From Harmothoe impar (lineage: Eukaryota; Annelida; Polychaeta; Phyllodocida; Polynoidae), in the NCBI GenBank assembly GCA_947462335.1, contig OX381717.1, positions 49,147,523 to 49,211,522 of the forward strand: a stretch of 64,000 nucleotides of DNA, read 5' to 3'. Each line of letters starts with the position of its first letter. Within the stretch, counting starts at the first letter, position 1. This document shows positions 20,801 through 30,046 of this stretch, piece after piece. Made by a program: the position numbers and the translations under genes. The notes below the pieces were generated by a model that was not told the DNA's origin, searched no databases, and was given only the letters and a program-made list of their open reading frames with translations.

Positions 20801-20944
20801 CTAGCACACTGTTAGAAGTAAGTAGTGTTCCTGTACAGCAACTACTGGGGGCAACTTTGGTTCCAGTAAATTCTGCTGTAGACCTACAGTAGTATCTACT
20901 GTAGAGGCAGATCTGAGTTCTAAAAGGGCTCACATATTCATCTT

Positions 20945-21008
20945 GGAGATTTGAACTCCCAGCTTCCAATCCATAGTCCTGAACCATGACCACTACACCA
21001 GTGAATCC
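20945..21008 (-). repeat. tRNA-derived SINE head (degraded)
   Basis: On the minus strand it reads TGGTGTAGTGGTCATGGTTC, an A-box, and GGGAGTTCAAATCTCC, a B-box, about 40 bp apart as in a tRNA. No good acceptor stem closes, so it is not a functional tRNA. Confidence 0.6.
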
Positions 21009-21355
21009 TGCATGTCAGGTGCATTGAAACACCTCCTACTTATGTGTGAATGGTAAAGGGGTCAACACAGGATCCCTGGGGGCAATTTTAGAACTAGAAT
21101 GTTCATGTCTTAAGCGTTGATATGAAAATTACCCTATTGCAGTAATGTACTAATAAGTACCAAACTACCATTAGTTGGAGTGTAATCTTGATGGCCTATA
21201 GATGTTTTTCAAAGTAAATTTTACTATCTTTCCTGCAGATTGCAGATATACATTGGTTTTATCCTCTGCATATTTTCAATAGTAACATTTCAGTGTACCA
21301 AAATGTATTATACTTTAGAATTACATCAGGAGAAATGTAGTTTGTATGAGAGTTT

Positions 21356-21429
21356 CCTGCCAGGACTGGAACTGCTGACCCTCAGACTACATCTCCCACT
21401 GCTCTACCATCTGAGCTAGAGGGGCAATC
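21356..21429 (-). repeat. tRNA-like sequence, SINE-type
   Basis: The minus strand reads GCCCCTCTAGCTCAGATGG, then GTAGAGCAGTGGGAG and CAGCAGTTCCAGTCC. The D-stem GCTC/GAGC is perfect, and the A- and B-boxes are recognisable. The acceptor stem does not pair well and the anticodon arm is irregular, so this is a SINE or pseudo-tRNA rather than a working gene. Confidence 0.55.
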
Positions 21430-21689
21430 ACTTATATGTAGCCTGCATCAATAGGCTTTTGAAAAGATCAGGTCATATTTGAGCTGTGGAGTATGGTACT
21501 CCCTCCAACCTCTCTACTCTCTCTCCCTCTGGTTGCTGGTTATGGGATTAGAACCTGCATCTACAGTAACAGAATTGTACGTGTACAGCAAAGGTTGCTG
21601 TATTGTCCTTAACGGCTTAAGTACTGTATAGTTACAGCACATATTGCTGTTCACGAACAACAACTTTTAACAGTGTAGCATAGACCAAC

Positions 21690-22548
21690 TACACTATTCA
21701 TGATGGACCAAATTCATAAATAATGATAATCCTATCAGATATTTCTGCACTCATACTCCAGGAAAAACAACAATAACTGGCCCAACAACAGCTTTAGTAG
21801 GTGAAACTGAGAACATATCATGAAAAGTCGACTACAAAGGAGAAAAGAATCCAGCATTATCTCTCTTCCTTGATCAATGTGATATAAAGAATATAAGTGG
21901 AGACAGGTGTGAATTTGTGCATCAGTTTGTTTGGTGTAAATGTATCCATGTTGAACTTATTAGGGATAAATCTGGATACAAAGTTGTATGGAGGGTTAGA
22001 TAATTATTCCTAATAAGTTAATCAAAGTCATCAATTGTGAAGAGTTAGTTCTGCCTTGATTGTCATCTGCATTAATAATCAAATATGATGAGGAATGGCT
22101 TTTTGCAATGGGTGGTGGGGAGATGGTTGATTTCTTTAAGGAGGGGGGGTTGAATAATGTCAACCTCTTAACTAGGGGCAAGTAAAAGATGTCAACCCGT
22201 TTTTAGCACGCCTACCCAACACCCTTTTTGTTAAAATAAGCACTCCCTTATATTCATTCTTATCATCATTAAAGTCATGCTCATGTATATGTCTCTATTT
22301 TTCCATGCACCACTCCTAATAAATCAACACTGACATTAGTACATGAGTTAACACACAACACTGTAGGTGTATTCAAATATTCTTGCAAAACAGGCCTTGA
22401 TCACCCCATATACCAAGCCGATGGGGGAGAAAAGGATGTTACAGTCAGTAAGTCTATAAACAATAATTATAAGACATTATGATTGTAAGGTCATGAATGA
22501 TCAGGTGGTGGTATTAGAATCCGTAGTTTTTGGCCTGTGGTAATCCCT
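21690..22548 (+). pseudogene. Partial duplicate of the two-Ig-domain gene (exons 4-5), inactivated
   Basis: This stretch matches 35028-35880 of the intact Ig gene along exons and introns. The exon 4 copy (21762-21906, 145 bp) and exon 5 copy (22311-22447, 137 bp) keep the exact lengths of the originals. Exon 4 has a TGA at 21821-21823 exactly where the gene encodes the conserved B-strand cysteine. Its donor GTGAG has become GTGTG. The exon 5 acceptor AG has become AC. The exon 5 frame itself is open. Three independent lesions make it dead. Neither the signal-peptide exon nor the first Ig domain was found to the left. Confidence 0.88.
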
Positions 22549-22552
22549 TTAA

Positions 22553-22721
22553 CCCTTTAAGGCCAACCAAAAAAAGTATTTGCTGGTGATGAGAGCGCGA
22601 CATTTTCCCTGGGAACTTTCCCTGGGCCAAGCCTTTGCTGATTCCCATAGAGTTATGTTGAGTATAGTTGATGCTCGGCCGTTCATGGCATCGACTATAG
22701 TCGATGCTCGGCCCTAAAGGG
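22553..22721. mobile_element. 169-bp MITE with TTAA target (piggyBac-like)
   Basis: Ends CCCTTTAAGGCC and GGCCCTAAAGGG are inverted, and TTAA flanks both sides (22549-22552 and 22722-22725). CCC-terminal ends with a TTAA duplication are typical of piggyBac-derived MITEs. The interior holds a second small inverted motif (ATAGTTGATGCTCGGCC and GACTATAGTCGATGCTCGG). Confidence 0.75.
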
Positions 22722-22742
22722 TTAAGGGCCGCATAGTGCTAT

Positions 22743-23542
22743 TGTAACTGGGTATATGTGTGGTGTTGTCACAGTTACAAGAAAAGAGGTAGTAGACTTC
22801 CATAGGCTTTAATACTGAATATCAACAAACAGTTACATACATTCTACAGTCAATTCCAATATAATGTAATCACCAAACCTTAGTTCCAAATAGTAAAGTC
22901 TTATGTATCCTGAGTAGGATTACTAATAAAGGTCCTTATCCAGCTCATAGGCATGAGTACAGTCCTGATGTTATAGTGTCCTTATTGGTACAGTTGGAGC
23001 AGCATGGAGCATTAGCATATCTGCTCGTGGCGTGGCGAGGAGTTGCTCTCCGTGCAGGATCCGTCCGTCTAGCCGAGAGCTGCTCGACTGGTTGCCGTCT
23101 TCAGATGGTGTGGGCTGGATACCTCTATGATAGCTGCTGGGACTGAACTGTCTTAGGCTTTGCAACCCAACCCTTTATATTGAGCTGGGAGAGCTATTTT
23201 AGGGTTCTGGAACTTCCACCTCCTCCAGGCTGGAATTCCCCACGTGGGTGTATTGACACACGACATGACAACATGCTTAGCATTAACCAATGGGGCTACA
23301 TTGACGTCACAGGGATTTACCCCTGCCTACACATAGGGAATAGATGACGTCATGGGTTCTACCCCCATCTATATTTAGCAACATCCGATAATCCTAGAAT
23401 GGGTTCTAAGAAGGCTGAGTCTTGTTTGTAAGCAAACAACAAACAACTTTCCCATTTATAATCTGAGTCAATGTAAGTTAAAAGTGCATCCTCCAGGATA
23501 TGAGTCTGCCTGAATCATAGTACATACTTTAACACTATCACA
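22743..23542 (-). repeat. Gypsy-2 3' LTR
   Basis: 800-bp repeat matching 30047-30846 with no difference seen. On the plus strand it starts TGTAACTGGG and ends AACACTATCACA. It carries the same TGACGTCA sites (23302-23309, 23345-23352) as the other copy. Confidence 0.95.
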
Positions 23543-24814
23543 ACACGCCCCCTCTCCAATAAAGTTTGTCCCCAAACTTTGAACAAGTACCATCTACATT
23601 ACGATAAAAGTTAAGTTAATCCCTCTACCAAAGAGTATCCTACTTTAGCATAGTAGTATCAACAAATAGCTGTATATTAATCTAGCAACATTACCACAAC
23701 ATTTCCTGTTATCCTCTACATATCATTAGACATAATAGCGTAATCAGTACAACATGCATTAACTTGCTACTGTAAACCTTACATCTATGTTTCAATCGGT
23801 ATTCGGCAAATTGTTTCATAATCATGTCACATATCATCTCATAACACAGAAGACTGAGTAGTCGTTAAGTATCCATCAAGTATGTGTACAATAGTACCTA
23901 TCTAGCAATTCACATCATCATCAGTATTAGCACAAGTACATTCAATAATCATCACTACAGTAACAGTTATCATCATCATCATCATCATCATCATTATTAG
24001 CATGCATATGTCAATTCGTATAGCAAGTACAACCATTACCTTGCAAGGATTCTTGGTATGGAATGATCATTGTAATCAGTTTCCATGTTTTAGCTAGCCA
24101 GTATTTCAGTTACTTTACTTTGCTCAGATTAGTCTCATCAACCACTTTGTCAACCATTATTAGTCATAACCACTTTGCTCAATCAGTTTACTGCCATCTT
24201 TGGCATGTCTACAAGTAGTGCCCTGGAAACAGCAGGCACACCTTATTGCAAGCATTCATCGATGCATCTCAGTAACAATAGTTCACCATGTACGTTTCTT
24301 CATCATAATATAGCCAGAGAGTATGGGTGTCTCTCAAATCAGCTTGTCACTCATATATGTAACCGCATTTCATACAATCTTTGTACCTATTCTCACGTCA
24401 TGTCCTTTAGTGAATAACTTCACTCCATATTAGGTGGAATGGTCTCCAGACATTAACAGTAGCCATTTTCATATCTTGAGCATCTGAAAAGTGTCCTTTC
24501 ACTTATGGTTTTCCACTTATCAGAAAACATCTGTTTCACTTTTTCCTTCTTTGCCCTGGAACAGTTTAGCTGAATGCCCATAATATTTTCAAACACATAA
24601 ATTCCTTTCATTGGTACCATTCTGAAGTATGATTTAGTAATGAGACACTCACCAACTGAACCACAGGCAAAAGACTAACACCATGATATTACCTTTGGAA
24701 AGTATCATGCCAGCAGGTGTCGACCCCTGCAGCCATGGATATACTCAACACTTCCATGCTCTTTTTTTTTTTTTTCTCCTTGCTCAATGGATTATCATTT
24801 TGTTCTTTACATAA
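23543..24814 (-). other. Gypsy-2 3' non-coding region with polypurine tract
   Basis: 1.27 kb between the pol stop and the 3' LTR with no convincing ORF. Next to the LTR the minus strand reads GGAGAGGGGGCGTGT (23543-23557), the expected plus-strand primer tract. An (ATC)n microsatellite lies at 23968-23995 and a T-tract at about 24762-24775. Confidence 0.7.
23968..23995 (+). repeat. (ATC)n microsatellite
   Basis: About nine uninterrupted CAT/ATC triplets in the non-coding tail of Gypsy-2. Confidence 0.9.
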
Positions 24815-27800
24815 TTAGGCTCTGTTGAAAAACGTATGTCTGCCTAGTGGTCTTTTCCTCCGTCTGCCACTAGCAGTTCTTTGGACATGGAACTCCTGTT
24901 TAGCGAAATCTGTCACATCTCTGCTTGGTACCCATTGGGTTTCTCTATGATTCTTCCATTTAACTTTGTAGCACAGGCCATCTTTCTGTCTTTTACAGGC
25001 AAGTATTTTCTCTATCTCCATCCAATTATCATTTGCTACCCTATTTGGTGTAGGGTTTTGCGGCACATCATTTTGTGCATTGGGCTCTGGATCATTGGCA
25101 TTCTGTTGATCATCATCATTAGCATTCTGTTGACCATTATCATTGGCATTCTGTTGATCATCATCATTGGCATTCTGTTGACCATTATCATTGGCGTTCT
25201 GTTGACCATTATCATTATCATTCATTGGCACGGCTATTGGCGGCTGTACTGGCCGTCTATCAGGGTCACTGAAAATTTTGAGTCGGTTTGCATGTACAAG
25301 GCTCTTAACTTCTTTGTTGTCGGCACAAGATCTTAGTTTGTATGTATAATTTGGACCTTTAAGTGTGATGTAGTACGGACCTGTCCACATCCTGTGGAAT
25401 TTTCTAGAAAGTCCAACTGGGACTTTGGGATTATATAGCCAAACTTTGTCACCTGCATTGAATTTTGGTTCTTTCACTCTGACATCATAATACTTTTTAT
25501 ATTTCTTTTGTGCTTCTTCCATATTTTCAGTGGCAAGCTGTCTAGCCGTTTCCAAATTACCTAAAATTTGCTCTAAATGTTTTTGTGCTGTCTGTCCTAA
25601 TTTATTCTTTGGAGTCCACTCTAGATCAAAAGGAAGATTCATTTCTCTGCCAAAGACTAAAAAGTATGGGGAATATTGAGTGGATTGTGTGCATGGTGTG
25701 GCTCTGTAAGCCATCATTATTCCTGGCAGTAATCTTGGCCAATCCTTCTGGTCTAATCTGCCATAGGTCCTTATAGATTGAGCGACCGTACTATTCATGC
25801 GTTCACAGCTTCCGTCCGTCTGAGGGTGGTAAGAACTGGTATAAACTCTTTTAACGTCAAATAGCGAGCACAACGCTTTAATAAGGCCGGAGAGGAAGTT
25901 AGCTCCCCGATCACTCAGTAAAACTTCTGGTGCACCGAATCTAGTAAAAATGTCTCTGTATAGCACTTCTGCAACTTCTGTCGCCTCTTGAGTTTTAGTA
26001 GGGATCGCCTCACACCATTTTGTGAAGCTATCCGTTAACACAAGAATATGTTTATATCCGCAACTTGAGACAGTCAAAGGCCCGACAAAATCTAAGTGCC
26101 ACCTCCGAAAGATTCCTGTTATTTGTAATGGTTTCAATGGCGCCTTAACTACTGACGGTCTGGTCTTTGACTGCTGACATTCCACACATGATTGCACATG
26201 CCCATGTACATCCCTATACATATGGGGCCAGTAGTATTTGTTTCTCAATGCATGGTAAGTTCTCTCAAAACCCTGATGACCTCCTCCAACAAGGGAGTCA
26301 TGATATGACTGGAGTGCCTCTAGCCTCAGTGGCTCTGGTACCACTAACTGTTTAACCAACCTTTCTGCTTTAGGCAAGCCCTTGGCCCTTCTATAGTACA
26401 TGTGATACAATACATTGTCTAGTATTGCATACTGGTCTGCCTCAATAACAATTCTCTTGGCCTCTTTATTGCTAGTGGGTAACTCTCCCTCTTCTAGGTA
26501 CTGTATCATAGGTTTGCAATCTTTGCAGTCCCTTTGCATAGTTCTCAAATCTGCAACTTCAGCTACTAACTGTACTGTAGGTTCATCGCCATATTCAGGC
26601 ATTTCTATATTATTCAGGAATTCCCCTTGGTCGGGATCCTTCTTATTGTATGTGAAAACACATTGAACCTTTTCACCAATATCTGTGTCCACCTGCAGAA
26701 TGGGAACTGGATCAGACAAATCCAACTCTATTTCATCAGAATCCTCTTTGTATTCTCTTCTTGAGAGAGCATCAGCAACAGTGTTCTTTTTACCTGGTCT
26801 GTGATTTATTGTAAATTCATAACCTTGTAGGAGTAGTGACCATCTGGCCAGTCTACCTGTCATCTCTTTCACAGACATTAACCAGCGAAGGGCCACATGG
26901 TCTGTATAGATATCAAAATGACCATTGGCTAAATATGGGTGGTAAGCTTTAATTCCTTCCACCACAGCAAGGCATTCCTTTTCACTGATATTCCAGGCTA
27001 ATTCTGAACCTCTAAGTGCACGTCCACCGTAAGCTATGGCTCTAGCCTTGCCATTAGCATCTTTCTGTTCCAACACAAAGCCAATAGCATGATTCGATGC
27101 ATCACAGCTAATTTGGAATTCTCTCTGCAGATCAGCATAGGCAAGCACAGGAGGCGTAACAAGACTCTCCTTTAATTCCTCAAATGCAGTCTGGCATGCG
27201 TCTGTCCATTGAAATTTGGCATCTTTTCTGAGCAACTGATTAAGAGGCAATGCCATTTGAGCATAACCTTTTACAAACCTTCTAAAATAATTGCACATAC
27301 CTAGAAAACTGCGGACATCTTGTGCATGTCTTGGAGTTGGAAATTCTCTAACCACTTTTGTTTTAATTGGGTCCACCTGAATTCCATGCTTAGAAATAGT
27401 ATGACCCAAGTACTTTACAGATTGAGTGCAGAAATTACACTTCGAAATCTTGAGTGTGAGGTTTGCCTTCCTAAAACGTTCAAAAACTTGTGTCATGTGA
27501 TCTAAATGTTCTTCAAAATTTCTGCTGAAAATTACTACATCGTCAATATAGCAAAGGGCGAATCTCCAATTCAATCCTCTTAAAACTTCAGACATTACCA
27601 TCTGAAAAGAACTAGGGGCGTTATTCAAACCGAATGGGAGGCGCAGAAACTCAAATACTCCCTGATTTGTTATAAACCCACTTTTGTGTCTACTCTCTGG
27701 GTCTAAACCTAGTTGCCAATAACCCGATTGTAAATCTAAAGTTGTAAACAGCTTCGGCTGTTCCTGCCCTATAGTGTCAAATACATCATCCATTCTAGGA

Positions 27801-28690
27801 AGTGGGAATGATATTGGACGTGTCACAGCGTTCAATTTGCGAAAATCTATCGTAAAACGATACGTACCGTCCTTTTTACGGATCAAAACTACAGGACTTT
27901 GCCACTCAGATGTGCTTTTCTGAATAACGCCATATTTTAGCATCTCTTCTATCTGCCTCTGTGTCTCCCTTTTAGCTGCTGGAGTCTGCCTATAAAACCG
28001 TTGCCTTATCGGTCGTGCATCACCTGTATCTATTTTGTGCTCATAAATCTTAGAGTGGCCTAACTCAGATAGATCTTTTGCAAAGACATCTCTATATTTT
28101 CCAATCAGAACCATTAATCTCTTCCTCTGCTCATGTGACAACTCTGTACTGTTTATTTCTATGCCCAAGTCCTTTGCTACCTCAATGTATTTTTCATCAC
28201 TGTAATCATTATCTGTATTAACACTGCACACGTGCTCTGTGCCCTTACATTTGTCATCTCTCATTTCTCTTATGTCACCTTGATCAATCTCTGATGCACT
28301 GGCCACCACATGGCCTGCCCTTATAAATGCAGTAGCATTTGTAGGATTCAGTAGTAGATAGTTTGCCCTTTTTCTGTACACTGTTACCAAGCTTTTGGTA
28401 CCCATAATACCATGTTTAGCATTCAAATCTGTAACTGGTTCCAATAACATCACTGTGCCATCTCTACATCTTGGTAATCTCACTGGTATATTACAATGAG
28501 ACCTTGGAGGCACAACCACACACTGCTTAGATCTAGCATATTTGGCAATATTCATAGACTTTTCCACAAAGTTTACAGCTGCTATCCCATCTTCAAGTAT
28601 CAGTAACTTCTTAGCTGTATCAATTGTAGCATGGTGGGATTCAAGAAAATCATACCCCATTATCAATGGTGTGTAAATGTGCCTCTCCAC
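24815..28690 (-). CDS. pol: Gypsy-2 Pol main part: RT, RNase H, integrase, chromodomain
   Basis: About 1290 codons open. Numbering from 28690, the end of the protease is at the start (LIMGYDFL near 9-16). RT follows with its YIDD active site at 381-384, and RNase H with the DAS motif near 530. The integrase has an H-H-C-C finger near 800-845 and a D,D,E core (HLDF, SDRGANF, and SYHPQTDGSCERM). The GPY-type C-terminal region is followed by a hydrophilic tandem repeat of NDNGQQNA/NDDDQQNA (about 24 bp per unit, bases 25090-25225). Near the end is a chromodomain-like module (EIEKILACKR...YKVKWKNH...W-x-P). Chromodomains in such integrases are known to steer insertion to marked chromatin. There is no natural ATG because this is the downstream part of a Gag-Pol polyprotein. 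RT to integrase looks intact. Confidence 0.93.
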   Translation of the reverse strand: MERHIYTPLIMGYDFLESHHATIDTAKKLLILEDGIAAVNFVEKSMNIAKYARSKQCVVVPPRSHCNIPVRLPRCRDGTVMLLEPVTDLNAKHGIMGTKSLVTVYRKRANYLLLNPTNATAFIRAGHVVASASEIDQGDIREMRDDKCKGTEHVCSVNTDNDYSDEKYIEVAKDLGIEINSTELSHEQRKRLMVLIGKYRDVFAKDLSELGHSKIYEHKIDTGDARPIRQRFYRQTPAAKRETQRQIEEMLKYGVIQKSTSEWQSPVVLIRKKDGTYRFTIDFRKLNAVTRPISFPLPRMDDVFDTIGQEQPKLFTTLDLQSGYWQLGLDPESRHKSGFITNQGVFEFLRLPFGLNNAPSSFQMVMSEVLRGLNWRFALCYIDDVVIFSRNFEEHLDHMTQVFERFRKANLTLKISKCNFCTQSVKYLGHTISKHGIQVDPIKTKVVREFPTPRHAQDVRSFLGMCNYFRRFVKGYAQMALPLNQLLRKDAKFQWTDACQTAFEELKESLVTPPVLAYADLQREFQISCDASNHAIGFVLEQKDANGKARAIAYGGRALRGSELAWNISEKECLAVVEGIKAYHPYLANGHFDIYTDHVALRWLMSVKEMTGRLARWSLLLQGYEFTINHRPGKKNTVADALSRREYKEDSDEIELDLSDPVPILQVDTDIGEKVQCVFTYNKKDPDQGEFLNNIEMPEYGDEPTVQLVAEVADLRTMQRDCKDCKPMIQYLEEGELPTSNKEAKRIVIEADQYAILDNVLYHMYYRRAKGLPKAERLVKQLVVPEPLRLEALQSYHDSLVGGGHQGFERTYHALRNKYYWPHMYRDVHGHVQSCVECQQSKTRPSVVKAPLKPLQITGIFRRWHLDFVGPLTVSSCGYKHILVLTDSFTKWCEAIPTKTQEATEVAEVLYRDIFTRFGAPEVLLSDRGANFLSGLIKALCSLFDVKRVYTSSYHPQTDGSCERMNSTVAQSIRTYGRLDQKDWPRLLPGIMMAYRATPCTQSTQYSPYFLVFGREMNLPFDLEWTPKNKLGQTAQKHLEQILGNLETARQLATENMEEAQKKYKKYYDVRVKEPKFNAGDKVWLYNPKVPVGLSRKFHRMWTGPYYITLKGPNYTYKLRSCADNKEVKSLVHANRLKIFSDPDRRPVQPPIAVPMNDNDNGQQNANDNGQQNANDDDQQNANDNGQQNANDDDQQNANDPEPNAQNDVPQNPTPNRVANDNWMEIEKILACKRQKDGLCYKVKWKNHRETQWVPSRDVTDFAKQEFHVQRTASGRRRKRPLGRHTFFNRA
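25090..25225 (-). repeat. 24-bp coding repeat, Asn/Gln/Asp-rich linker in Gypsy-2 Pol
   Basis: Five or so in-frame 24-bp units encode alternating GQQNANDN and DQQNANDD segments between integrase and chromodomain. Copies differ by single substitutions (GGT/GAT), which suggests recent expansion by slippage or unequal exchange. Confidence 0.85.
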
Positions 28691-28976
28691 CTACACCTCT
28701 AACTCTGCTAAAAGTTTGTGTCTGACCCATATCTTTATACTTGTACCCAATGCTTTCCAAAAATCCATAACTTACACAACTGACAGCTGCACCTGTGTCA
28801 ATCAGCAATCTTGTAGACCTCCCTCTAATAGATCCATTAATATAATTCCTATCCATTTGTGATATAGTAGCAATAAGTGGTATCTGGTTGACATTTTTAG
28901 ACTTTCTTTTTACTGAGCTTCTGTATACATAGGGTCTATCCATGGAACTGGCATTACCATAGACAAACTGAGGACC
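28650..28976 (-). pseudogene. pol: Gypsy-2 protease segment, truncated by deletion and frame change
   Basis: This frame follows the gag TAG directly, with no other stop, and holds the active-site LLIDTGAAVSCVS and the VRGVGGE stretch, then stops at 28650-28652. The rest of the protease fold (LIMGYDFL) is in a different frame from 28690. In comparable Gypsy proteases about 65-75 residues separate DTGA from the (I/L)xG motif; here only about 50 can be counted. A deletion of some tens of bases that also changed the frame is therefore more likely than a programmed shift. A TAG lies just upstream of 28690 in the second frame. Confidence 0.75.
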
Positions 28977-28979
28977 CTA
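28930..28979 (-). promoter_or_regulatory. In-frame amber codon between gag and pol, possible readthrough hairpin
   Basis: On the minus strand the gag frame meets TAG (28979-28977) followed by GGT and stays open into the protease in the same frame. TAGGGTC (28979-28973), which contains the stop, can pair with GACCCTA (28936-28930) across a 36-nt loop. Retroviral and some retrotransposon Gag-Pol proteins are made by suppression of a UAG with a following G. A simple CAG-to-TAG mutation is the alternative. Confidence 0.5.
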
Positions 28980-29750
28980 GAATCTATCTTTAGTTTTGAA
29001 TTTTGAATATCTCTCACTGTTGTGAAAATATCCTGAATTATCCTTGCAAGTATACTGATTGCACTTACCTCTTTCAGGACTGAACACTCGAGTCCTCTTG
29101 TCCCTATATGGAGCAGCAAAGCTGTCTCTATAGTGTCTCTTTCTGCTACTGGCATAACCAGTCACTGGTACATCCCTCTCTCTGGGGGTCTCAGTCACCT
29201 GTGTAAGAGTGACCAACTGTTCCTTCAGTTCACCAATCTTAGTGATAAGTTCACTTTCCTCATTATGAAGGTCACACAACGTCTGCACTATAGCTGAATA
29301 TTGTTCAATATCATCCAGATCTGCTGGTTTTTGAAGAATCACCTGACTCCTGATGTGGGGATGCAGTCCATTTAGTATGGCCTGAGTCTGAAGGTTTACA
29401 TCCAGACCTACAGTCTTGCAGTCAGACTTCATTCTGGAAATGTAGTCCAAAGCTTTCTCTTCCTTTCCCTGCTTTTTGCTGAATATCTCCTTGGTTTTGA
29501 TAAAATGAAAGTTCTCATTGATGGCATACCTCTTCAAAAATGCGTTCTTCAGTTCATTAAAGTCAGACTTTTGCTCATCATCTAAAGAAGTAAGCCACGT
29601 ATAAGCCTTGTCTCGTAGAGCTAAACAGAAGACCTTCTCTAATTTGACATCTTTCATAGAGAAATAGGCCTCAATTTTACATAAGAATTCCTCTGGATTC
29701 TCATCTTCATTCCCATAATAGTAACCTGGACAGTAGGATGTGTCATCCAT
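28977..29750 (-). CDS. gag: Gypsy-2 Gag
   Basis: 257 residues from the ATG at 29750. It is a retrotransposon Gag (capsid-type) domain: PEEFLCKIEAYF, ALRDKAYTWLTSL, FNELKNAFLKRY and ILNGLHPHIRSQVI follow the usual order over about residues 15-150. A short coiled-coil-like segment (about 160-190) and a basic tail follow. The tail has CNQYTCK...H but not a proper C-x2-C-x4-H-x4-C knuckle, so the nucleocapsid finger is missing or degenerate. The frame ends in TAG and continues open beyond. Confidence 0.88.
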   Translation of the reverse strand: MDDTSYCPGYYYGNEDENPEEFLCKIEAYFSMKDVKLEKVFCLALRDKAYTWLTSLDDEQKSDFNELKNAFLKRYAINENFHFIKTKEIFSKKQGKEEKALDYISRMKSDCKTVGLDVNLQTQAILNGLHPHIRSQVILQKPADLDDIEQYSAIVQTLCDLHNEESELITKIGELKEQLVTLTQVTETPRERDVPVTGYASSRKRHYRDSFAAPYRDKRTRVFSPERGKCNQYTCKDNSGYFHNSERYSKFKTKDRF

Positions 29751-30046
29751 GGTGCCAAGTGCTGCAGGCTGCAGTATAGCCTCAGCTCCCGCTCAGCCCT
29801 TAAGGAGTATTGATTTTTCCAGCTGCTGGGGGAAAGCCCTGTCTATGGTCACTGCTGAGCTGCTCACTGCTTCTGCTGAGTGGGTGGTGCTGCTGGCACT
29901 GCTGACATGCTGTGGGGTGCCAGGGGTGTGAGAGCTGCTCTATTTACACTGTGTTAAAGGTTTCAATCATACAAATACTGTTCCTAATTGTCCTTTTTAT
30001 AGATGTTATAGGTACTTAGGGTGATCGAGTAGGTTCTCCACCATAT
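29751..30046 (-). other. Gypsy-2 leader with candidate primer binding site
   Basis: Untranslated leader between the 5' LTR and gag. A few bases inside the LTR the minus strand reads TGGTGGAGAACCTACTC (from about 30043 down), starting with TGG as a tRNA primer site should. Confidence 0.55.

Larger units (their letters stand above)
20801..21680. mobile_element. Non-autonomous TIR element carrying tRNA-like segments
   Basis: The left end CACACTGTTAGAAGTAAG (20805) and the inverted right end (ACTTTTAACAGTGTAG, 21663-21678) form imperfect TIRs extending about 35 bp and including a TGTACAGCA/TGCTGT motif. The corresponding point in the Ig-gene intron (around 35022) has no such sequence. The interior has no ORF of note. 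The exact borders and target duplication are unclear because the solo LTR inserted at the left edge. Confidence 0.5.

Noticed and set aside
21356..21429. Functional tRNA gene on the minus strand
   Set aside because: A- and B-boxes and the D-stem are good, but acceptor and anticodon stems fail and it lies within a repeat-rich insertion; SINE-type sequence fits better.
22971..23165. 64-codon minus-strand ORF in the Gypsy-2 LTRs (also at 30275-30469)
   Set aside because: It appears twice only because the LTR is duplicated; it lies in the transcribed leader and has no recognisable motif.
24881..25336. Hydrophobic Ile-rich plus-strand ORF of 151 codons resembling a membrane protein
   Set aside because: It is the antisense of the Asn/Gln repeat linker in Gypsy-2 Pol; AAT/CAG codons read backwards give Ile/Leu.
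28645..28700. Programmed frameshift inside the Gypsy-2 protease
   Set aside because: The two halves are too close for a complete protease, there is a stop just upstream in the second frame and no slippery heptamer; a deletion explains it better.
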